DNA of 64,000 nucleotides from Deltaproteobacteria bacterium. GTDB taxonomy: Bacteria > Myxococcota > Kuafuiibacteriia > Kuafuiibacteriales > Kuafuiibacteriaceae. This document shows, piece after piece, positions 43,807 to 52,092 of this stretch (the first letter of the stretch is position 1; each line of letters begins with the position of its first letter). The stretch covers positions 1 through 64,000 of the forward strand of contig WYAZ01000021.1 of NCBI GenBank assembly GCA_011526105.1, in the 5' to 3' direction. A program made the translations under genes and the position numbers. The notes beneath the pieces were generated by a model, which saw nothing but the letters and a program-made list of their open reading frames with translations, was not told the DNA's origin and did no database searches.

Positions 43807-44376
43807 ATGACCGTAGCCAGCCCCCTCCACCGAGCCCCCCGTTCCACCCCCGCGTCCCGCACGGTGCCCAGCACCACCGCCGCCCTGAATGCGCTGAGCA
43901 AGAAGACCGACGCCGCGATCGCGAAGCTCGACAAGAAGGAGGACGGCTTCATCGACGAGGCGGACCTGAAGCCGCTCATGAAGCGCCTCGAAAAGGCCAC
44001 CAAGAAGATGGACGCGAACAGCCCGAACATGGACGCGGACCTCGCTGAGCCGAACGCGAAAAAGGCGTTGCTCGACTCGCGCAAGACCATGACCGAAGGC
44101 GATCGCATCTCGATGCTCATCGCTCAAGGCGCAACCAGTGCCATGGAGGACGAGGGACTGGAGAAAGTCAGCGTGAAGGTGCTTCAGGGCGCGGTGAACA
44201 AGCACGCAAAAGCCATGGTGAAGTCCTTGAAGAGTGACGCCGGTGGCATCATGGGTGGCCTCGAAAAGATGTTCGCCTTCATGCTGCTGCCGGATGCGGT
44301 GCTCGAAGCCGCCCTCGGTCGTTCGCTGAAGCCGGCCCCCGTCGGCGGCGCCGCGGTCGACACCTTCGAGCGCTAG
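43807..44376 (+). CDS. EF-hand-like protein, unknown function
   Basis: 189 residues from an ATG at 43807 with an AAGGAG site. A degenerate EF-hand loop is visible at about 41-52: DKKEDGFIDEAD, with the invariant Gly and hydrophobic position but Lys at position 3 and Asp at position 12. The protein is rich in Ala, Lys and Asp and mostly helical, with GGIMGGLEKMFAFMLLPD near the end. No signal peptide is clear. Its stop overlaps the convergent oxidoreductase stop by 4 nt. Calcium binding is possible but not shown. Confidence 0.55.
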   Translation: MTVASPLHRAPRSTPASRTVPSTTAALNALSKKTDAAIAKLDKKEDGFIDEADLKPLMKRLEKATKKMDANSPNMDADLAEPNAKKALLDSRKTMTEGDRISMLIAQGATSAMEDEGLEKVSVKVLQGAVNKHAKAMVKSLKSDAGGIMGGLEKMFAFMLLPDAVLEAALGRSLKPAPVGGAAVDTFER

Positions 44377-45344
44377 TACGACCCTTGGGCCTGAGCCGCT
44401 TCCGCCCGCTCGAGCACTCGGGTCACGCGGAGCGCATGACGAGCACCACCTGCGCCTCGAACGCCCTGCTTCACCACACGCAAGAAGGCCGCAAGCTCGA
44501 GCTCCAGCGCGGACGCCGGGTCCAGTTCGACGCGATGGGCCTCACCCACATGATAGATCGCCTCACCTTGTTCACGTCCAGCGCGGCGGTCGAAGCGCGT
44601 GAGGCTCTCAAAGCCCGATCCCGCGCGGTACTCGAGTGAGCCCCTAGCACCCACGATCTGGATGAGACGCGCCTTGTCGGGCGCGAGCCAGGAGCTCTCG
44701 ATGTTCGCGATGACACCGCTGGCGAACGCGAGGGAGAGAAACGCGACGTCCATCACCTCCGGGAAGAGAACCGAACGTCCGATCGCCCGCACGGAGGTCG
44801 GCTCCTCATCAAACCACCCGAGCAAGATGGAGACGTCGTGGGTCGCGAGGTCCCAGAGCACGGAGCTCTCCTTCTGATGACGCCCCAGATTCACGCGACG
44901 CATCGTCACGTAGTGGATGGGCCCGAGCGCAGCCTCGGACAGAAGACGCGTGATGGTGCGCCCGGCCGCCGAGTGCTCGAAGCTGTGCCCGACCACGAGC
45001 GCCAAGCCGAGGCGCTCTGCCGTGTCTACCAACCGCTGTACATCGGCGACGGAGGTGGCAATGGGCTTCTCGATCAAGAGATGTTTGCCGGCCTCGAGCA
45101 CCCGGAGCCCGAGCTCGGCGTGGGTGTGCGTAGGGGTGCAGAGCACGACGGCGCGGATCTCGGCGTCCGCGAGCACCTGGTCGAAAGAAGGCTCGAGCTC
45201 AACCCCCTCGAGGTCTTTGCACGCTGCGGCCATCTTGTGCGGATGATGATCGCAGGCCACCAGGCCAGTCACCTCGGGTCGGGACCGAGCCGCCGAGAGG
45301 CGCCGTGGACCAAAGTGGCCCATCCCCACCACCGCGAGCTTCAC
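44373..45344 (-). CDS. Gfo/Idh/MocA-family NAD(P)-dependent oxidoreductase
   Basis: 323 residues from a GTG at 45344 with AAGGA 6 nt upstream. Rossmann motif VVGMGHFGPRR (5-15), then LCTPTHTHAELGLRVLEAGKHLLIEKPIA, the family's EKP motif with the catalytic Lys. DLATHDVSILLGWF follows, whose His aligns with the H-x-x-D substrate site. Family members oxidise or epimerise sugars. It lies next to a DegT-type sugar aminotransferase (10 nt), so the two probably make an amino sugar for a surface glycan, for example a 3-amino-3,6-dideoxy or uronic acid derivative. The exact sugar cannot be told. Confidence 0.9.
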   Translation of the reverse strand: MKLAVVGMGHFGPRRLSAARSRPEVTGLVACDHHPHKMAAACKDLEGVELEPSFDQVLADAEIRAVVLCTPTHTHAELGLRVLEAGKHLLIEKPIATSVADVQRLVDTAERLGLALVVGHSFEHSAAGRTITRLLSEAALGPIHYVTMRRVNLGRHQKESSVLWDLATHDVSILLGWFDEEPTSVRAIGRSVLFPEVMDVAFLSLAFASGVIANIESSWLAPDKARLIQIVGARGSLEYRAGSGFESLTRFDRRAGREQGEAIYHVGEAHRVELDPASALELELAAFLRVVKQGVRGAGGARHALRVTRVLERAEAAQAQGSY

Positions 45345-45354
45345 CGAGTTCCTT

Positions 45355-46512
45355 TCACGTGCCCGCTCCCCAGAACGCGCGGATGATCGAGGCCACGTGT
45401 TCCTGCTGCTCGGGGCGAATCCTGGGATGCATGGGCAATGCGAGCACCTCCCTCGCGAGTTGTTCGGCCCGAGGGAAGGCGCCCTCTTCGTAACCCAGGT
45501 CCCGGTGGGCGGGCATGAGATGGATCGGGCTCCGGTAGTGAACGGCGTGGCCGATCCGATGCCGACGAAGATGCGCCGCGAGCGCATCTCGGGCTTCGGT
45601 GCGCACGACGTAGAGATGAAAGACGTGCGCTGAGGGCTCCATCACCGCCGGTAGACCGAGGCCGCCCAGGTCACCGAGGAGCTCTGCATAACGGCGCGCG
45701 GCGTGGCGACGCAGCTCGTTCTCCGTATCGAGTCGCTGCAGCCGTAACGCGAGTGCCACCGCCTGGAGCGCATCGAGCCGCGAGTTTCGGCCAGAGAGCG
45801 CATGCGTCCCGTCCTCCGTTCGCCCGTGATTCGCCAGCAGCCGCGCTCGAGCCGCGAGTTCGAGATCACGGGTCACGATCGCGCCACCGTCTCCGATCCC
45901 GCCGAGGTTCTTGGTCGGGTAGAAGCTGAACGCAGCGAGGTCTCCGACGCTGCCCGCGCCCGCTCCACCCTGGCGAGCGCCGTGCGCCTGGGCGGCGTCT
46001 TCGATGAGACGGAGGCCGCGATGCTTTGCGAGCGCCATGAGTCGCGGCATCGGCGCCATCTGGCCGTAGAGGTGCACCGGCACGATCGCCCGCGTGCGTT
46101 CGGTGAGAGCGGCTTCCGCGTCCTCGAGATCGATGAGTCCGGTCTCGGCGCTGACGTCCACGAGCCGAGGCCGCGCGCCCGCGAGCCGCACCGCCTCGAC
46201 CGTGGCCACGAAGGTGAAAGCCGGAACCAGCACTTCAGCTTCCGGTGCGAGGCCACAACTGCGGAGCGCGAGCTCGAGCGCATCTGTACCCGAAGCGACC
46301 CCCACGCAATCGGAGACCCCGAGATACTCGGCGAAGGCGCGCTCGAAGCCCTGCACGGAGGGTCCACCGACGAAGGCGGCGCGATCGATGATCTCGAGAA
46401 TGCGGCGGTCGAGCTCGACCCGATCGTCGGCCCAGAGCTCGGCGAGATCGACCAGCGGAACTTCCAGCGGGCCGTCGGTGCCCGACGGCGAGGGCGGCGC
46501 CGGATTCGTCAC
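45355..46512 (-). CDS. DegT/DnrJ/EryC1-family PLP-dependent sugar aminotransferase
   Basis: 385 residues from a GTG at 46512; the frame stays open upstream to a GTG at 46761 (see the next feature). Motifs: FVGGPSVQGFERAFAEYLGV, VASGTDALELALR for PLP phosphate, LIEDAAQAHGARQGG, and the catalytic Lys in SFYPTKNLGGIGDGGAIVT. C-terminal IGHAVHYRSPIHLMPA and FPRAEQLAREVLALPMHPRI are standard. The enzyme transfers an amino group to a keto-sugar nucleotide. With the adjacent Gfo/Idh/MocA dehydrogenase it forms a two-enzyme amino-sugar module. Confidence 0.9.
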   Translation of the reverse strand: MTNPAPPSPSGTDGPLEVPLVDLAELWADDRVELDRRILEIIDRAAFVGGPSVQGFERAFAEYLGVSDCVGVASGTDALELALRSCGLAPEAEVLVPAFTFVATVEAVRLAGARPRLVDVSAETGLIDLEDAEAALTERTRAIVPVHLYGQMAPMPRLMALAKHRGLRLIEDAAQAHGARQGGAGAGSVGDLAAFSFYPTKNLGGIGDGGAIVTRDLELAARARLLANHGRTEDGTHALSGRNSRLDALQAVALALRLQRLDTENELRRHAARRYAELLGDLGGLGLPAVMEPSAHVFHLYVVRTEARDALAAHLRRHRIGHAVHYRSPIHLMPAHRDLGYEEGAFPRAEQLAREVLALPMHPRIRPEQQEHVASIIRAFWGAGT

Positions 46513-46761
46513 TGGGACGCGCCTGTAACGGCTCCGGCGGTCGAGGACAAGCGCGTGTTCTCGGCCCGGCGCACCGAAGCTGCCGCTGATGGGCCACACC
46601 AAGAGACCGAGCTCGATGGCTGAAAAGGTCGCACCGTGGAGACGGCGTGTGAGGAAGAAGGTGAGGAGCGAGAAGCCGCAGGCGATCTCCGCCGGACCCT
46701 CGAACAGGCCAAGAAATAGGCCAAAGGCCAGGAGGCCGGCCAAATGCGCCCGTTCGAGCAC
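46513..46761 (-). other. In-frame hydrophobic extension of the aminotransferase (fusion or remnant)
   Basis: Reading from a GTG at 46761, 83 codons continue in frame into the aminotransferase. The first about 60 residues are two hydrophobic stretches (LAGLLAFGLFLGLFEG; FSAIELGLLVWPISGSF), which resemble the first helices of an O-antigen ligase or polymerase. They are followed by an Arg-rich linker. It may be a remnant of a lost O-antigen ligase gene, a genuine membrane anchor, or a chance open frame. Confidence 0.3.
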
Positions 46762-46907
46762 CGGGACGCTAGGAGCCCCGTCGCCGAGATCCGGTCAAGC
46801 GGCGCTCCCACATCGTTCCCTAGGCTAAACCCAATCGCGGCCGACCGTGTCCTTTCGGCGCCACGGACGTGCCCAGGAGCCCGGGCCCCGGTAGACTGCG
46901 AACCGAG

Positions 46908-48665
46908 GTGAGCGGACAGGAACCTCAGCCCTTCGGCACCTATGTTCTGCTCAAGGCGCTGGGCCAGGGCGCGATGGGTGACGTGCAGCTCGCGCGACCC
47001 TACAACCCAAATCGAGGCATCCCGACCCCACTGGTCATCAAGCGCTTACATGGCGAACTCGGCACCGACGCCGACTTCGTACGCCGCTTCAAACACGAAG
47101 CAAGCATCGCAGTTTCGGTCGACAGCCCTCACGTCGCAAAGGTCTATGACGCAGGTTCGGTCGACGACACGCTCTATATCGGCATGGAGTACGTGCCGGG
47201 TTGGCCGATGTCCAAATTCCTCGAGTCCATCATCAAGTCCGGGCGACACGCCTCCATCGCGTCCGTCGTCGATATGTGTATCGGCGCACTCGAAGGCTTG
47301 GATGCGCTGCACAGCGCCAAGGACATCCACACCGGAAAACCTCTGGGCGTGGTTCACCGCGACATCAGCCCCAAGAACTTGATGGTCGGCGACGACGGCG
47401 TCGTGCGTCTCATCGATCTCGGCCTCGGTAAGTCGAACGTCCAAGACTGGAAGACGCGAACCGGTATCGTGATGGGCTCGGTGGGTTACATGCCGCCGGA
47501 GCAAGTGACGGCGGAGACGGTGGACTTGCGCGCCGATCTCTATGCCATGGGGGTCGTGCTCTACGAGACCATCGCGCTTCGGAACTACCTCAAGCGCGGC
47601 CCCATCCCCCAGATGCTTCGAGCTTCGCTGAATCCGGAGTGGCGTCCCCCTTCGGAGTTCCGTCCCGACGTGCCGAAGGCGCTCGACGGCGTGATCAAGA
47701 AGGCGGTGGAGATCGAGGCAGAGGATCGCTATCCGTCCGCGCGGAGCTTCATCGATGCTCTACGACAGGTGGTGCCACCCACCAAGTCCGAGGGCGGAAC
47801 GGCGGCGCTGATCCGAGAGCTCTTTGGAGACGCACAGGCCGAGCGAAACCGCGAAGTGATGCATCTCCTCTCGTTGCCGCTGCCGGAGCACGAGGACGGG
47901 CCCGAGGTCGAGCGCACGGTCGTGTTTGCGCAGAGGAAAGAGGTCGCGCCCCTTCAGCAGCGGGACTTCATGCCGGCCGCGAGCGTGGCCTACGCTGCCG
48001 TTCCTCACTTCCCGATGGACCCGGCCTCGATCACGGGACCGGACGGAGCACCCGTTTCGCCCTACCAGACCCACACGCTCGCGGTGCGTTCGGGGGTCTC
48101 CATGTCCACGCTGCTCGCGGCGGTCGCCGGCACCGCGGTCCTCACCGCCCTGTTGGTGGTGGGGGGGCTGCGATACACGTCCAGTTCCGACGGCACGGTG
48201 GTGGTCGAGGGTCGGAAGATGCAGCCCGTGCCCTCGGCACCCATCGCCGCACCGCGCAATCTACGCCCCACGGTGGTCGGCAAGAAGGCCGTAGAGCCCA
48301 AGCCGGAGCCGGAGCCCGAACCGGAGCCCATCCCAGAAGCGGTGGCCCAAAAGACCAAGAAGCGGCGCCCCGAGATGGCCGCGGCCCCCGAGGGGCGTCC
48401 GCCCCCGGTCGAGCCTCCACCTCCGCCGCCCAAGCCGGTACGCGCGAGCGCCATCGAAGCCACTGCCGAGGCGGTGAACGCGGCGAGTGTGCGCATCAGT
48501 CAGCGCGCGAATCAGCTCGCGAACGAACGACCCGATCAGCGCACCCAATTCAAACGCATCGCTGTGGGTGCCTCGACCGAAGCGCGCGTGAAGGATTACG
48601 AGCGTGCCGCGGAACGCCTCACGAACCTGCAGCGCGAGCTCGAACAACTCGCGAAGGGGGACTAG
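46908..48665 (+). CDS. Transmembrane Ser/Thr protein kinase with Pro/Glu-rich periplasmic tail
   Basis: 585 residues from a GTG at 46908 (a GTG at 46869 would add 13). The kinase domain runs about 8-285: GQGAMGDVQLA (glycine loop), VIKRL, VHRDISPKNLMV, and a DLG in LIDLGLGKS where DFG is standard. MPPEQVTAETVDLRADLY follows. A linker leads to one transmembrane helix (STLLAAVAGTAVLTALLVVGG, about 400-420). The periplasmic part has a PEPEPEPEP segment, a Pro-rich block and a C-terminal coiled coil (NQLANERPDQRTQFKRIAVG). The tail could contact the wall or envelope. Overlaps the convergent PEGA-like gene by 4 nt. Confidence 0.92.
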   Translation: MSGQEPQPFGTYVLLKALGQGAMGDVQLARPYNPNRGIPTPLVIKRLHGELGTDADFVRRFKHEASIAVSVDSPHVAKVYDAGSVDDTLYIGMEYVPGWPMSKFLESIIKSGRHASIASVVDMCIGALEGLDALHSAKDIHTGKPLGVVHRDISPKNLMVGDDGVVRLIDLGLGKSNVQDWKTRTGIVMGSVGYMPPEQVTAETVDLRADLYAMGVVLYETIALRNYLKRGPIPQMLRASLNPEWRPPSEFRPDVPKALDGVIKKAVEIEAEDRYPSARSFIDALRQVVPPTKSEGGTAALIRELFGDAQAERNREVMHLLSLPLPEHEDGPEVERTVVFAQRKEVAPLQQRDFMPAASVAYAAVPHFPMDPASITGPDGAPVSPYQTHTLAVRSGVSMSTLLAAVAGTAVLTALLVVGGLRYTSSSDGTVVVEGRKMQPVPSAPIAAPRNLRPTVVGKKAVEPKPEPEPEPEPIPEAVAQKTKKRRPEMAAAPEGRPPPVEPPPPPPKPVRASAIEATAEAVNAASVRISQRANQLANERPDQRTQFKRIAVGASTEARVKDYERAAERLTNLQRELEQLAKGD

Positions 48666-49540
48666 GGCTGGTCACACGGGCAGTCGGACCCGCCGATGGT
48701 GACGCACAAGCATCGCGTGGTGGAGCTCTGAGAGACCACCAAAGCCGTGGTCGCCCCTCCGACCGCCACCGCCCCGACCACGATCCAGAACCAGGGTGAC
48801 TCGAAGAGCGACTTCTGCTCCTCGAGGCTGAGGCGAACACGGGTCTCTTCGCCCCCACGAACCTCGGCGTCCGCGGAAGCGCTGCTCCAGCCTTCGAGCT
48901 CCGCAGAGACCGGATAGCTCCCGGGCGCGACCGAGAAGACATTGGGCGCGCCACGTTCCGGCTCGAGTCCGTCACCGACTTTGATCTTGGCGCGACCGCC
49001 GGCCTCGGGCGGATCGATATCGACCACCAAGCGACCCGCGCGGGCATAGCCGAGATCGTCGAGCATCTTCTTGGCCTGACCACGAATGAAGTCGGAGACA
49101 TTGCCGCCGGGCACGTCCTCGATCACCTCGGCCACCACCTTCATCTCGTCGGTGTCGGCGAGGAGCACGCTGACCAGCGGCGGGTCGAGATCGAGATTGA
49201 CGGTCACCACCATGGAGAGGCGTGCGTCGAAGGCGCGCAGACGACTGATCAGGCACGACCGGTCAGAGCCACACTCACGGACGCGGTTCGTGACCTCTTC
49301 GCGCTGCAGAAAGAGCTCTTCGTTGGGGACCATCGCGAGTCCCACGCGGAGCGCCGCCACATCCGAGACGTCGTCGAAGATGGAAGAGATGCTCGCCTTT
49401 CCGTGCGGGCCGTCGACGATGACCGAGAGGACCACGAGCCGGTCGGTGCGAGCGTGACCCAGGCTGGCGGCCAGTACCAGCGCCAGGGCGGCGAGGCCAG
49501 AGGAGCAGAGGCGAGCGACTCGGCGCATCGGGCCAGTCAT
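48662..49540 (-). CDS. Exported PEGA-domain-like protein with C-terminal membrane anchor
   Basis: 292 residues from an ATG at 49540 (an ATG four codons later is also possible). Signal peptide at 1 to about 30. The domain RLVVDIDPPEAGGRAKIKVG...APGSYPVSAELEGW (about 165-215) is a PEGA-type repeat, a small beta domain common in myxobacteria. A transmembrane helix (WFWIVVGAVAVGGATTALVV) near the end leaves a short tail with four cysteines in RCLCVTIGGSDCPCDQP. The first half has two cysteines (ECGSDRSC). No enzyme motif. Function unknown; it may be an envelope scaffold. Confidence 0.65.
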   Translation of the reverse strand: MTGPMRRVARLCSSGLAALALVLAASLGHARTDRLVVLSVIVDGPHGKASISSIFDDVSDVAALRVGLAMVPNEELFLQREEVTNRVRECGSDRSCLISRLRAFDARLSMVVTVNLDLDPPLVSVLLADTDEMKVVAEVIEDVPGGNVSDFIRGQAKKMLDDLGYARAGRLVVDIDPPEAGGRAKIKVGDGLEPERGAPNVFSVAPGSYPVSAELEGWSSASADAEVRGGEETRVRLSLEEQKSLFESPWFWIVVGAVAVGGATTALVVSQSSTTRCLCVTIGGSDCPCDQP

Positions 49541-49561
49541 ACACCAAGTCGGGGGTGGTCT

Positions 49562-51259
49562 CTACGGCCGCTCGGTGACACGCATGAGCCGGAGGGGGCG
49601 GGCGGCCTCACCGACGACAACTTCGTCCCCCCAGTGAGCGACGCCGAAGAGGCCCGGATCCACTGCCTTGGCCACGTCTCCGGCACCCTCGGGAGTGATG
49701 GCGCTGACGCAGGCGGGCTCTCGCTCTTCATCGAACTGGACCCGCAGGAGGGAATCGCAGTCTCGGGCCCCGATCCACAGCTCATCGTCGACCAGCTCGA
49801 AGGTCTGAAAGTCCGTGCCCGAGAGCCACCCGAAGATCTCGCAGCCGCCGGTCTGAGCATCGGTCAGCTGCAGGTCACGAATCGTGTCCCCGGGAATGGA
49901 CCAGCGGCCGGACGCGCTTCGATGCACGAGCAGTCCCGGCCGGGCCACCGCCCAGAGCTCGAAGCCTCCATCGCGCGGGAAGACACGCAGCCGTCGCCAC
50001 TCGACCGTCTCGCCGAGGACCTCTCCACTGGCATCCTTGCGAAAGCGAGAATGGACTTCGGTCCAGCCTTCGACCTCGCGCCTCATGAACACGATCTGTC
50101 CGTTCGTCGCACCGATGGCGAACACGGGTTCAACCCCGGGGACCGCAGCGATGACGTCCGGCCGGGCGCTCGCGGTCCAATCCGGCACCCGCAGCTGAAC
50201 GAAGCTCGTCGAGCCGGGGGCCCGGAGCGCGACATAGCCATATCTTGGGCCATTACCCACGGAGTCACCGCCGACCACCACGACGGTTCCATCCGAGGCT
50301 ACCGCCACCCCTCGAAGACGCGGAACAAAGCCGAGGTCGGGGTGGAAGGGTAGATGCTGGGTGAGCTCCTCGACGGTGGCTTGGGCGAGGTCCCCCTCGA
50401 GCGGCATCTGGACCGAAAGCAGGCGACCCTTGGAAGAGCGCATCGTCTCGGCGTCACGCATCGCCAGATAGAGGTGGACCGTCCCCGCAACTTCATCGAC
50501 GGAACTAACGATGATCTGATCCGGGACGGCGGCCAAGGTCGCGGTCGAAACCCACGGAGCGTAGTTATCGCTCTCGAGCACCGGGACGCCTCGACGCACC
50601 CGATACAACCTTGCGTCATTGGATCGCAGAAGGATGACTTCGCGGTTGACGGGGATCATTTGATAGACGCCGTCACCGGTGAACTCGAAAGGGGTGTCGG
50701 TGAGCTCTTCGAGGCGCGCCGAACTTGGACATCCAAACTCGTGAGGCAGAGTCAACACGTGGCTCTGCTCGAACGGTGCGGCGAGCGTGGACTCGGCGTC
50801 CAAAGTGAACGGCCCCAGACGCTCGAGGTATGGAGAGCCTTCGAGCGGACGGAGCATCATTCGCGCCTTGGTTCGATCGAAGCCGTAGAGATCGGGCCTC
50901 TCGGTGCTCCCTGGGTGATCGAAGTCCTCATCCTCGAAGCGGATCTCCTCGGAGGAATTAAGTAGAACCCGAGAACCCGGTCGGTGCGGCAACTGGTCCG
51001 CCCGGAAGCCGAGCACGACAAAGCCCTCTTCCGTGGCCTCATCCGCGGTCTCGATCGTCACCGCTGCCGAGCCGCCCTCGAAGGGACGAAGACTCCCCAC
51101 CGGCGCGCCGCTTCGATTCAGGGTTTGGAGCACCGCGAAGTCCCAGTCACGCTCCCCAAAGTCGTGGCGCAACAGCTCTTGCGAGTCGCAGCTCTGCAGG
51201 GCGATGACCGAGAGGCAGACGAGCGTCCACCCGCCCGCCGCTCGAGCTTCACCCCCCAT
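49562..51259 (-). CDS. Lipoprotein of unknown function, paralogue of the gene at 42107-43717
   Basis: 565 residues from an ATG at 51259. A lipobox ALQSC gives C24. The rest is beta-rich with propeller-like repeats (VVVVGGDSVGNGPRYGYVAL; IVFMRREVEGW; LWAVARPGLLVHRS). The C-terminal half shares the Cys-containing segment of the paralogue at 42107 (DELWIGARDCDSLLRV and EPACVSAITPEG). No catalytic motif is visible. Located outside the inner membrane. Converse orientation to its paralogue and 6 kb away. Confidence 0.65.
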   Translation of the reverse strand: MGGEARAAGGWTLVCLSVIALQSCDSQELLRHDFGERDWDFAVLQTLNRSGAPVGSLRPFEGGSAAVTIETADEATEEGFVVLGFRADQLPHRPGSRVLLNSSEEIRFEDEDFDHPGSTERPDLYGFDRTKARMMLRPLEGSPYLERLGPFTLDAESTLAAPFEQSHVLTLPHEFGCPSSARLEELTDTPFEFTGDGVYQMIPVNREVILLRSNDARLYRVRRGVPVLESDNYAPWVSTATLAAVPDQIIVSSVDEVAGTVHLYLAMRDAETMRSSKGRLLSVQMPLEGDLAQATVEELTQHLPFHPDLGFVPRLRGVAVASDGTVVVVGGDSVGNGPRYGYVALRAPGSTSFVQLRVPDWTASARPDVIAAVPGVEPVFAIGATNGQIVFMRREVEGWTEVHSRFRKDASGEVLGETVEWRRLRVFPRDGGFELWAVARPGLLVHRSASGRWSIPGDTIRDLQLTDAQTGGCEIFGWLSGTDFQTFELVDDELWIGARDCDSLLRVQFDEEREPACVSAITPEGAGDVAKAVDPGLFGVAHWGDEVVVGEAARPLRLMRVTERP

Positions 51260-51305
51260 GGGACAGAGGATATCAGAAGCCTCCGAGTGAGCGTATAGTC
51301 GCTGC

Positions 51306-52052
51306 GTGCGTGGCTCGCTTTGGCTCCTCCTCGGCTCCCTGATGATCTTGTCGCCGCAACCGGCCCGAGCCGAGACGGTCGCGTGGGCGGTGCTCCCGAT
51401 TCGGGCCAAGACCCCGCCCACCTCGGACCCCACGCTGTTGCGGTTGACCGAGGAGATCGGACGCGCGGTGCATGAGGTCGTGTCTGGTCCGGTCCGGGTC
51501 GTCTCTCGGGAGCTGCGCGACGAGACCTGCCCTTCCAACGAAGCCAGGTGCCCCAACGACATCACCTCGCTGCTCCGGGCGGAGCGCGCGCTGTCTCTGT
51601 GGCTCGATGATGGTCACGGAAGGCTGATGCTGCGCGTGTATCGAGCGCTGCACGGGATCGAGAAAGAGTTTGAGATCCCCTGCACGCGGCAGGAGGGCAA
51701 GATCCACTGCGAGACAAAGTCCTTCGCGAAGAAGCTCCGAACGCCGCGAGCGAAGCTCGCCCCCGAGGAGGTCAACTCCGCCTTCGGCGCTCTGAGCGCC
51801 CGCCTCGAGGCCTGTCGGCAGCGACCGGTGAAAGGCCCGACACGAAAGCTGCCCAAGAAGGTCGAGGTCCGATTCGAACTCGACCACCGGGGTCGCGCCA
51901 CGCATGTGCGCATCGAACCCCGGAGGATTCAGGGACAGGCACCTTTTCAGTGCATGGCGAGGGTTGTGGAGGAGCTCGACCTTCGGAAGGACGGCCGCGC
52001 GCTCGGCCCCCTCCGGTTTCCCCTTCCCGTCTCGAATCCCGCCTCGCCCTGA
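51306..52052 (+). CDS. Exported protein with TonB/AgmX-like C-terminal domain
   Basis: 248 residues from a GTG at 51306. Signal peptide 1 to about 23 (ends P-A-R-A-E). The N-terminal domain resembles the small alpha/beta receptor-like domains of peptidoglycan-associated or TolB-like proteins (VAWAVLPIRAKTPP, RLTEEIGRAVHEVV). The last about 70 residues (VEVRFELDHRGRATHVRIEP, CMARVVEELDL) match the AgmX/PglI C-terminal type, a TonB-like fold. Four cysteines in the N-terminal half. Perhaps an envelope adaptor; unknown partner. Confidence 0.6.
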   Translation: MRGSLWLLLGSLMILSPQPARAETVAWAVLPIRAKTPPTSDPTLLRLTEEIGRAVHEVVSGPVRVVSRELRDETCPSNEARCPNDITSLLRAERALSLWLDDGHGRLMLRVYRALHGIEKEFEIPCTRQEGKIHCETKSFAKKLRTPRAKLAPEEVNSAFGALSARLEACRQRPVKGPTRKLPKKVEVRFELDHRGRATHVRIEPRRIQGQAPFQCMARVVEELDLRKDGRALGPLRFPLPVSNPASP

Positions 52053-52092
52053 AGCAGCGCGGCTCGCTTGCTGAATGCCGAAGCTAGGGGGT

